Assembly: GCA_963681505.1 (NCBI GenBank)
Contig: OY811993.1
Span: forward strand, 1,304,693 to 1,368,692
Direction: 5' to 3'
From: Eunapius fragilis
Lineage: Eukaryota; Porifera; Demospongiae; Spongillida; Spongillidae
Length of the DNA stretch: 64,000 nt
Of this stretch, positions 55,188-64,000 are shown in pieces. The notes beneath the pieces are model-generated. The model saw only the letters and a program-made list of their open reading frames with translations, had not been told where the DNA came from and ran no database searches. How positions within the stretch are numbered: position 1 is the stretch's first letter; each line of letters begins with the position of its first letter. The translations under genes and the position numbers were made by a program.

Positions 55188-56400
55188 TTATGTGACTATG
55201 ACGTTTGGAATTTTAGATTTTGTTAAAGGTTTCACAAAAATGATGTGTCCATTATAGAGTACATTATGTTCATGTACACACCAAACATGTTCAAAATAAA
55301 GGCCATTAAGGGATGAACTATCTGACATAACTGTTAGTATTGTACTTTTCTGAGCCTCAGACAGTTCTGGAAACTCTTTGTCCAAATTTTCTGCAACAGA
55401 ACGTAATTTCCTTTCAATACTTCTTCTAAAACTGTCCTCCTTTTGATTCATGCGTTTTTGTCGTTGATCCTGTATTTTTGCAATATTTTGCTCATGCACT
55501 TGACACGCATGCCTGACTATCCTAGCTTGTTTTATGTTTTGCATACTTGTTTCTTTAATTCATAATTTTCTTGTTTCAAATTACGTTCTCTATTTTTAGA
55601 AGTTATTTTGAATCTGTGATAAGAATATCTTAATTCAACCAGTGATTTTTTTAATTACCTCAGTTCAGCCGGACAGCTTTCATTTCTTAATAACACATTT
55701 TCCTGTCAACTTCTTAATCATTGCATTACTTGAAATCATTTCTTTTTTCACACTTCGCAATTTAGAACATAGTTTTTTTTTTCAATTGTTGACTTCCTGC
55801 TTACTTTTTTAAAAAGATAGCAGTTCTGCATTTTAACAGCAGCAAGTACTCGGAGCTTAGCCTTGAGAGCTTCATTTGAAGTGAGCAATTGCCGTAGCAC
55901 TCCTTCTTTTTCCACAATTACTGCAGTCTGATCTATGCTTAGTTGGCATGGGACAGGAAGTGCTTGGTTGACTGCTGTGTACAGAATGAACTGAAAGTCA
56001 AAAGGTTGGATATATGTATGTACTTTGGGGATTATCAAATGGAAGTCCTAATGGCAGATTTAGATACAAACAATATCATCCCAAGCTCTAGAAAGGTGCT
56101 TCTTCATATCCTTGACAATTTGAAGCAAGCGACAAATGGAAGTGCACAATGCCTTCAGGTTGATATGCTCTGTTGCTAGTTTTTCAACTATCTTGGCTGT
56201 TTAATGTGGGTTGTCATTGGTTAATTTGTAGTTTATATACACAACTAACCCATTCCTTAATACAGGAGCAGTAAGGGTACCATGCTCACATAAATCATTT
56301 TTATACTCTTCAATGAGGCACTCTAGATCAAGAACAGTCTTCATTCTGAATAGCAACAAAGCAGATTGGAACGTTATTTTGTGCATGCATGCGTATACAT
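55188..56400 (-). CDS. Unrecognised multi-exon gene or pseudogene
   Basis: Four coding-looking pieces on the minus strand: about 56386-56045 (VLDLECLIEEYKNDLCEHG; then, after one in-frame TAA at 56201-56203, KIVEKLATEHINLKALCTSI); 55990-55805 (acceptor GACTTTCAG, donor GTAAGC; LSIDQTAVIVEKEGVLRQLL); about 55603-55552 (NRERNLKQENYELKKQ, donor GTATGC); and about 55544-55188 (KRMNQKEDSFRRSIERKLRS, EFPELSEAQKSTIL, YFEHVWCVHEHNVLYNGHI). The last piece resembles a small domain (FPEL..Q, H-x-W, Y-x-G) seen in uncharacterised invertebrate proteins. Phases do not all fit and there is an in-frame stop, so it may be decayed. No function is proposed. Confidence 0.4.
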
Positions 56401-57987
56401 ATAATTAAATATGAATAAAAGGCTTGATAATATCTCCATGTGGGCACCATCTTATTAAAATTCTAAAACAATAAACATAGACTACTCTGTTAACACTTCA
56501 AGTGGATTTGGTTTACAACTATGTGCTTCAAAGAATAGGGTGTGTAATAAATAGAGTTGTCACAACTTAATAACAAAAAAATGTGTTACAAAAAATAGCT
56601 ACTTGGTTAAGCTTTTTAGATATGAAAAATAAGCAAATCTATTATGCTGAAGCATAAAAATTGTATTTTTAAATAAAATGATCTGTGTTTTCAAGCAGGC
56701 CAATACAAAACGCCTGGACCATTAAAGCACCCTTTGGGCACCATCCAAATCTCCTGAAATTCTATAGTGTAATTAACTTGAACCTATAGTAAATAAAAAT
56801 CACTATTCTGTGATTGTGCATCAAAAGACAAAGTCAAGATTCATTCGCAAAATTTTACTATTAATTGAATGCGCCTAATATTGTTGGATCGCGAAGTAGC
56901 TTGAATTCAGGCAATCGCACTGCATTCTACAACCAATTACCTTCCACGATCGAGCAATGAAGTCGGCTAAGCCACTCCAGTAACGGAACAAGTTTCTACG
57001 CTTCTTTGTATACTTCTCAAAATTTCACAAATTCCAGTCCAATTTTTGACGTACTTTTGGATCAACTATTTACGGACCCGCGTACGTGGTTTTGTCAACT
57101 ACCTACTATAATGGTCAATGCGTTTTAGCCACGTGTGACTTGCATGCAGGGGTCAGATTTCAAATAGTTGACTTGCTGTAAGAATAGCGAATTGGTTACT
57201 CCCTCCTATCTAATGGTTTCAACTGCAGTGGTAAGGATGTACTCTTCAGTTTCAATAGCTGGCTTTATAAATGTGTCTGCCAATGGTGCCATGCAGACTC
57301 CAGGAACATGCAGCTGGGTCTGATTGGTCCCTCACACACATGCATGGGAAAGGGTCTTCATCATTTGTAACTACTTTAAAGTCGATCTCCTGCCCAGATT
57401 GAGACCTCGCTTCCCACTGAAACTGTCATCTGATCATTTTCAAATCCAAATAAGTGAGGATGTGATGAGGTGGTGAGGTTTATGTCATAATCAATGTCTA
57501 AACCATGCTTCAACAAATGATTAATTGAACATGCAGTTGTGCTTGTTGCCAAGTAAAACAGTACACTTGCACATTGGCCACAAACACCAGTTTGTACATT
57601 TGTAAACTGCCACAAAGTGGTGGCTAATTGTTGTGAGAGTGTGCTTGAAACTCTGCATGCACTACATGTACCTCCAAGTGTGGCCCACATTTGTAACCTT
57701 ATCCAAGACCACACTTACTCCCACCAGGCCAGCCAACATCTTGATAACCAACAGGCAATGTGGCGTAAGTCAGCATGCATGCAGCTGCTGACCTGTGTGT
57801 CACTTTGACACTGCTAAATGCAAGTATTCTTTGTCAACAAGCAAGGCCAATGATTGATGACAAATGTGTAGGAGCTCTGATGGGTCAGACTTGGGAGCAT
57901 TGAACAAATATCACATTGAACAAATATAAATACAACGATACACTAAAAGTAATATTACATAGTACAGTATTAACATAAATCTGTGTT
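56401..57987. other. No supported gene
   Basis: AT-rich with scattered short ORFs. The largest, 57376-57714 on the minus strand, has several Cys (TCSACRVSS, GVCGQCASV) but no match I know and no splice context. Confidence 0.4.
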
Positions 57988-58730
57988 CTAGTAGTCAAGG
58001 TGGTGTAAAAAATCAACAGTTAACAAATAAAGTGAGATACCATAATTATTATCATCACTGTTAGCATCAATAGTCAATTTCAGCTGCTGTGCCATTTCAG
58101 AAGTCAGTGGTACAAATGGTGCAGAGAGTGCAATATCACCAATGCAGTCTTCACATGATGTTGGAGCTTCTTCATCTAAGCCATAAATATCATCAGGAAT
58201 GAAATCTTCAGGGAGTGGATTATTAGGAAGATTGTCCATGCACCTTAAGTGCTCTTCATTCATCATTCCTTCATAGTACAACTGATATGGAGACAGATTG
58301 TGCTCAGATCGTAACGGGTGGTTATTATATTGCATACTAAATTCTGATAGACATTTATTGATTCGTCCAAGATATACATAATGAAGTGCAAATAAATTGA
58401 CATTGTCCATCGGATCCAACAAGCCTTCATCTTCAAGGTAATTAAATAACGTGATAAACTGGTGAATTGCCACCCGCCTTACTTCTCTCCACAGTCTCTC
58501 TATTCGAGTGTTGTGAACAGAACTACCTGTTATAACACTTTTCCTGTTCAGCCCTCTAGTTTCAAGCATCCATCTAGCCACATCTACATTTTCTGTTCCT
58601 TGATCTGTCCTGATCCGTGATGGTGTGGAATATGCTCTGCAAGCACCGAGGAAAAGGTTGAGCACTGTGCTTGCTCGATTATTATCAGAGCACTGTAGAT
58701 ATGTAATCATTCTAGAATATCCATCAATTC
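57988..58730 (-). CDS. Integrase-core protein, catalytic exon
   Basis: Acceptor ATCTGCAG is followed by GIDGYSRMITYLQCSDNNRA and the frame stays open to TAG at 57988-57990 (247 codons). Visible motifs are IDGYSR, RIRTDQGTENVDVARWMLET and SSVHNTRIERLWREVRR. They supply the second D and the E of a DDE triad; the first D may lie in an upstream exon. It belongs to a metazoan family of integrase-core genes, probably transposon-derived, that I know from sponges, cnidarians and fish. Upstream on this strand the next 2.5 kb is a repeat element, and I cannot find the DNA-binding exons. Those in the window lie at 50590-51394 on the other strand. An acidic tail follows the core. Confidence 0.75.
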
Positions 58731-58815
58731 CTGCAGATATCAAAGTAAAAGTTGTAAAAACAATATGGTCACGATCCCCTTATAACGAATTTCTTAGCAC
58801 CTGGGTGTATTAATG

Positions 58816-61281
58816 TTAATGTTTAATCTCCAGCAATCCTTATTTAAGGATGGCCATCCTTTTAAAAATAAGGATGATGATCACTTTCTAAAAGAATGAT
58901 GTAAACTTGGTGCTTTGTTTTATATTAGTGATTCACCTAGATTCAAAATCATGCAAATCAGCAATACGGCTGCGATTAAAACAGGTTTGGCTTGCTCAAA
59001 ATATTACAGACTAGTGTAAATATGGCGAAACCGCCATTTGCCGCTGGCGATATAGTAGTTAGCAAAATTAACTCAAAGTGACGTATGGCAAGGAAGGACA
59101 GAGTATAATAATGTACACTATCAGATGGATCTGTGGAACAATATCCACGGCGTCGACAATCTACGCTCACTTACTGTCCAGCGAAGCGATTGCATACACT
59201 CGAAAGCGTTAAACTAGGCAACCCTACTTAGATACCGAAGGGAGCCACAGAAAGTGACGGATGTAATTCCTCAGTACGGATGGATGACATACATGTAGGC
59301 CTATAGGTGACCAAGCGGCAGCACTGCATGATTCATCAAATGACAGTGACAGCGACAGCAACAGTAGGCTTAGGCAATAGCGTGGTCTCCTCGAGTCTGA
59401 TTAAGCTCTCTACTAAGCTCGAACACATATCGTATGCCAATTGGCAATGCTTCCTAGATCTCCCGTACCCCCCATGCACCATTCTACATGGTACTAGTAC
59501 TGTACGTCATGATATAGGACTAGAAAGCACACTGTTCGATGGAATGGTGGCAGAACAACCACGTGCAGTGCACGCGGTTTCAGTGAGGTTAAGGTAGGTC
59601 CTGCACGCTGGCGTTTGTGCAGAAGGGAGCATCTACTCAGTACACGTCATTATACAAATGCTTGATATTAATTTTGAAGTGTTATAGCTGGATTAACTGG
59701 CTATCAGAGAAAATCAAGACATTATGGTTTTTATGGTCAATAATCTCTACTGTTGTGATCCTTATTTAAGGATGGTGTAAATCCGTAAATAAGGATGTGC
59801 CACTTCCTCTCTGTTTTACCCCATGAACATTGATCATTTGACATCATTTAAAGTTTGTTATGGAGGCTAACAGTTGACCTAAACCATTAGTTTTATTTAT
59901 TTACTTGGTTAGCAACAATATGCAATGCAAACGATCTTTATTTAATGTTTAATCTCCCGCAATCCTTATTTAAGGATGGCCATCCTTAAATAAGGATGAT
60001 GACCACTTTCTTAAAGAATGATGTAAACTGGGTGCTTAGTTTTATATTAGGGATTCACTAGATTCAAGATCATGCAGATCAGCAATACTGCCGCAATTAC
60101 AACAGGTTTGGCTTGCTCAAAAACCAGTATTACAGTGTAAATACGGCGAAACCGCAATTTGCCGCTGGCGATACAGTAGTGAGTAAATTAACTCATGTGA
60201 CGTATGGCAAGGACAGACAGGTTTCTAGTAGCTCTAGGAGTAGAATGTACACTGTCAGATGGATCTGTGGAACAATATCTACTGCGTCGACAATCTACGC
60301 TCACTTACTGGCCAGTACTTCCAAAGATCGAAGCGATTGCATCCACTTGAAAGTGTTAAGCTAGGCAACCCTACTTAGATACCGAGGGGAGCCACAGAAA
60401 GTGACAGATGTAATTCCTCAGTTCGGATGGATGGCATACGTGTAGGCCTATAGGTGACCAAAGCGGCAGCACTGCATGATTCGTCAAATGACAGTGACAG
60501 CGACAGCAACAGAAGGCTTAGGCAATGGTGTGGTCTCCTCTCGAGTCTGATTAATTGGGGCTAAGCTCCACTACGCTCGAACACATATCGTATGCCAATT
60601 GACAATGCTTCCTAGATTTCCCATACCCCCCCCCCCCCCCCCCCCCCCTCCCAATGCACCATTCTACATGGTATTGTAGATAGGACTAGAAAGCACAATG
60701 TTCAATGGAGCGGCGGTAGAACAACCACATACAGTGCACGTGGTTTCAGTGAGGCTAAGGTACGTCCTGCACGCTGGCGTTTGAGCAGAAGGGAGCATCT
60801 ACATCCGTACACGCCGCGTCATTATACAAATGCTTGATATTATTAATTTTGAAGTGGTTGTGGTGTAAATAAGCATAACTTATTAACCACAAGTTATTTC
60901 TTCGACGAATCAGGCTGTGAGTATAGCTGAATCAACTGGCTATCAGAGAAAATCAAGAGTTTAAAAACCATTATGGTTTTTATGGTCAATAATCTCTACT
61001 GTTGTGATCCTTATTTAAGGATGGTGTCAATCCTTAAATAAGGATGTGCCACTTTATCCCTGTTTTACCACATGGACATTGATCATATTGACATCATTTA
61101 AAGTTTATTATGGAGGCTAATCAGTATACAATTGACCAATACCATTTATTTTATCTTCCTTGGTTAGCAAAAATATGCAATGTAAAAGATGATCCTTAAA
61201 TAAGGATTTTTCCCTGGAGATTAAACATTAAGGATAATGACATCCTTAAATAAGGATTTTTCTCTGGAGATTAAACATTAA
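58816..61281. mobile_element. Tandem pair of terminal-inverted-repeat elements (TTAATGTTTAATCTCC)
   Basis: Left ends TTAATGTTTAATCTCC occur at 58816 and 59942. Right ends GGAGATTAAACATTAA occur at about 61216-61231 and 61266-61281. The two units (58816 to about 59940, and 59942-61231) are homologous along their length, including GCCGCTGGCGAT, CAATATCC/TACNGCGTCGACAATC and the poly-C site at 60626-60648 in the second. Each is edged by copies of AATCCTTATTTAAGGATG. TTAA at the ends may be the target site. No recognisable transposase is present. Confidence 0.7.
60143..60364 (+). CDS. Small ORF of the TTAATGTTTAATCTCC element, unknown
   Basis: The second unit carries an open stretch with AKPQFAAGDTVVSKLTHVTY, then MYTVRWICGTISTASTIYAH, ending LKVLS at 60364. 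The first unit has the same sequence starting ATGGCGAAACC at 59022, but its frame is lost within 20 codons. Only the first unit keeps an ATG at this point; here it is ACG and the frame runs on upstream to 60113. Neither copy is therefore clearly functional. Family unknown. Confidence 0.35.
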   Translation, partial: TAKPQFAAGDTVVSKLTHVTYGKDRQVSSSSRSRMYTVRWICGTISTASTIYAHLLASTSKDRSDCIHLKVLS

Positions 61282-62216
61282 TGTCGCAACGTATTGCCAC
61301 ATTGGAGAGTTGCAACCTTGTAATGCCATGCACATAGCAAAGTGTGAATTAGTGATGAGTTCATATGAATAAATTATATAAGTTATAAATTAAAATCATG
61401 TCTTGATTTTAGGCTTAATACTAATGCAATGAAGCATACACATTATAACCAGACTAATTTTTTAGTACATATAGTAAACTGTTTACAATTCAGTTTACTC
61501 TTTGAATGCCAAGTGCATATATACATACATACATGCACAAAAAAAGACAATTATCTGCCTCATCAAATTCACTTTGAATGCCAATGTTGATGCATATAAA
61601 GTGCAATACTGCACATGCATGTAAAACCGTAATCATGCAAATCTTGTAACATATGTGATCCCAGTGTAAGCACATTTAGTGTGTCCAGTATAACCTGCTG
61701 GCACCTTTTGTTGCAACAACCCATAATACGAGCTAGCAGATGGGGGAAGTAAACTGGAATGATAAAATGTCAATTCAGGCATTATAGCCTATGCATGATT
61801 GAAATAGTTGATATTGATTAGATATGTGTATAAATACAAGCTATACAAGCTGCAACACCAAAACAGAAACCATCTCCTGTACATGTGAAGCCGTTATGCT
61901 GCAGAAGTCATTTAAAGTTGAATCAGAAGTAGAAATAGTTTTGTACAACACAAGATACCATGATTTGCCAGCTCAGATGCATATATATTATGTTCAAGAT
62001 GTACGTACATGTAAGTTGGACATGACCTTGAAATTAATACATGCCAGTGCAATTTACTATGTCCATCAATTTAGGCAATCACTAACTTCTTTTGCCAAGG
62101 TAATAATAATGAGGGATAACTTAGATGAACTTTTTATACTTCTGTAACGACAGCAAACTGTAATAATCAGCAGCCACAAGATCTGGCTGTACAAAAATAA
62201 CACCAGTCTTAAAGTG
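61282..62216. other. No supported gene
   Basis: A plus-strand ORF at 61824-62147 (107 residues, with YNTRYHDLPAQMHIYYVQDV) is the only one of note. It lacks splice sites, domain or composition support. The rest is AT-rich. Confidence 0.4.
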
Positions 62217-62315
62217 CAGTTCTAGAAGAATGACCATGCTTTGTGCAGGTGTGATGTATAAATGGCCACTATTTATACACCACGCTTGCACAGAGTGGGG
62301 ATTCTTCTAGAACTG
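62217..62315. mobile_element. 99-bp hairpin MITE
   Basis: CAGTTCTAGAAGAATGACCA at the left pairs with the right end ATTCTTCTAGAACTG, and pairing continues through CTTTGTGCAGG/GCTTGCACAG to a TATAAAT/ATTTATA centre at about 62262-62272. There are few mismatches. This is a typical short MITE without coding capacity. No target duplication was settled. Confidence 0.75.
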
Positions 62316-63360
62316 TTCTCTTCATAGTACTATGCCTGATGTTAATTTTGTCTAACCAGATTTTGTGCTTACTGATCTGCTGTGGTGTGTGAAGTGTGTA
62401 GGCAACATGATGACAGTATACAAGGCATGAAGAACAACTCTGCTGCCTGGGTCAATGGTACAAACAACCATAGACTACCTGTACTGTGAATCATGCAACT
62501 AGTTCCGAACAACATATAGCAACTTCCGATTGAAGCAAGCAAAAGCCAATGCTGTACCCCTCACTACACGTTCACCTGTTGTTCAATCTCTATGCACAAT
62601 ACATGACCAATCGCAAAAGCGTTTGCGAAAATAATACCGTTTGTGATAGCAAAAGAATCCAATGCCTTCACAAAGTACAAAGCACTGCATGAAATGGAGG
62701 TGTTGACCTTGGTCAAGCTTATAAAAGCAGGGAAAATGCTAAAGATTTTACACATTATAATGCAGAGAGCAACAGCAAAGGCTGTTCATCTGTTATACTG
62801 GTAGAGTTTGATGAATGTACTATAACTTTTAAGTTCATCATTTTGCAATGCATTGCGCAGAACAATTAGTTCATTTACATGGTACTGGGGCTTATGTATT
62901 TATAATGCCATATATTCAAGGGTGCTTAGCAATGTCAGACCATGTCCAACCAACTCCCAATATGGTCTGACATTATGACAGGACGTTTCTGAAACTTCTG
63001 GAGGGTAACCCACTCTGTCAACATACAGGAATTGTCGCTGGATTTTGATCATTCATTGTCTTCTTGTTCCCCATTGACCCATACATATGTATTTTCATAA
63101 CCCATAAATGTATGAAAACATACCTCCATGAATAATTAGTTTCCACCGAACAAGTTTGTGATGGCCATCAAGATGCCTAGATATAGGATGATATAGTATA
63201 GACAATTATATTCTAATGGTAAACTATAATTACTTTGCAAATTGCACATTTAATAAATGCAGAGGGATGTGTGTGTTTAGTACTTAATTAGATATTGTAT
63301 TAAAAATATACAACCATACGTCTATTAGAATAGAGCAAGCACAGTACAAAATGACCCCAC
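62316..63360. other. No supported gene
   Basis: AT-rich. An imperfect inverted pair around 62936-62975 (TGTCAGACCATGTCC / TATGGTCTGACAT) is the only structure noted. Confidence 0.45.
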
Positions 63361-63364
63361 AAAT

Positions 63365-63640
63365 ATTTGATAAAATGCATTGCATTTGAAACACTAGAAC
63401 TTCCGAATGGTGAAGGTTATTAACTTCTACTTTCAACACAACATACAAAAGCATTTCTCTACATTTTGCAGGCTTGCACTAGCATGGTACCAATGTTAAA
63501 AGGTCCGATACCCATGGGGTTCAAAACCACCACATACTTGTGTAGGAGTGTTCAAATCGATTCAAAGTTGGTGTGTATGTGCGTTATTAAATTGTTCTGT
63601 TTGTTAAATTATATTCTATCTGTTACAGAGATACAGCTGT
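63365..63640 (+). repeat. Dispersed repeat R5, copy 5
   Basis: Forward copy with ACACTAGAACTTCCGAATGG, GGTCCGATACCCATGGGGTTC and TGTTACAGAGATACAGCTGT. It is diverged from the palindrome copies. The 63466-63657 ORF over it is not a gene. Confidence 0.7.
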
Positions 63641-64000
63641 GGAAAATTTATGCTTGACTTGTGCCATTATTGCATGCAACCTGCATTCCATTCTCCCGAT
63701 TCATAACTTCTTTGTCCTGCCCCTTCTCCGCCTTAAAGCAGTTTTGCCTTGCCAACGCAATACATTTATGTGGTCAAATCACAAGAACACTTTTCACTTT
63801 ACATGTGATTGTACCAAATATACTGACCCAAGTGAATGTTTGCAGTAATCATGTGCCTCCCATGCACATCTGAGACGTCACTAGGTGGCAGTATTAAACA
63901 TGACACGTATAACTCCTACCTAATGTAGGCAATTGAATAATCCTTCTCTACTCTAATATAATAAATCCCTTGTAACTGTTATATTTCCCACACCTTATAT
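63641..64000. other. Right edge; nothing supported
   Basis: Two overlapping ORFs at 63639-63873 compete in different frames without motifs. The window ends in AT-rich sequence. Confidence 0.4.

Overview
The window looks like nuclear DNA of a marine invertebrate, most likely a demosponge. It has spliced genes with short GT-AG exons, a low gene density and very long dinucleotide tracts. It also holds a CUE plus HECT ubiquitin-ligase gene and integrase-core genes of types I know from sponge genomes. The taxon is an inference from gene style; no marker gene or rRNA is present.

Layout. 1-8.5 kb: nested inverted repeats. An imperfect palindrome (arms 963-2340 and 6820-8240) encloses a 2.5 kb foldback transposon (3096-5587) with a 7-bp target duplication. 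8.5-14.6 kb: a 6.1 kb terminal-inverted-repeat element, also with a 7-bp duplication, filled with tandem repeats including a 167-bp satellite. 14.7-22.6 kb: a roughly 7 kb palindrome whose core is about 4.5 kb of a 27-bp minisatellite reading in opposite directions on the two sides, edged by short dispersed repeats. 24.1-40.3 kb, minus strand: one host gene of at least five exons encoding a CUE/HECT-type E3 ligase. Its introns hold a LINE with an open 759-residue ORF, a probable deleted piggyBac element, a second foldback element (32456-34958) with the same ends as the first, and a 25-bp minisatellite.

41.7-46.8 kb: a Ty3/gypsy-type LTR element that looks whole and young, sitting inside one arm of a small palindrome. 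47.9-50.1 kb: a hAT-like element with a 490-bp tandem duplication inside it. 50.6-51.4 kb (plus) and 58.7-58.0 kb (minus): the DNA-binding half and the catalytic half of an integrase-core protein type, facing each other. 55.2-56.4 kb (minus): an unrecognised gene or pseudogene. 58.8-61.3 kb: two tandem copies of a terminal-inverted-repeat element rich in CCTTATTTAAGG. 61.3-64 kb: no convincing gene, one 99-bp hairpin element and one dispersed repeat.

The strongest candidate for something undescribed is the foldback family at 3096-5587 and 32456-34958. Both copies share the ends TACGGTGGCCCGGTAGGTCG, both made 7-bp target duplications ending in TTAG, both have arrays of about 23-bp repeats just inside the ends, and both carry what look like captured pieces of host genes, one of them a SAM-domain exon. 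Neither encodes a visible transposase. No rRNA, tRNA or CRISPR array was found. All exon boundaries are read by eye from GT/AG and phase, so they are models.
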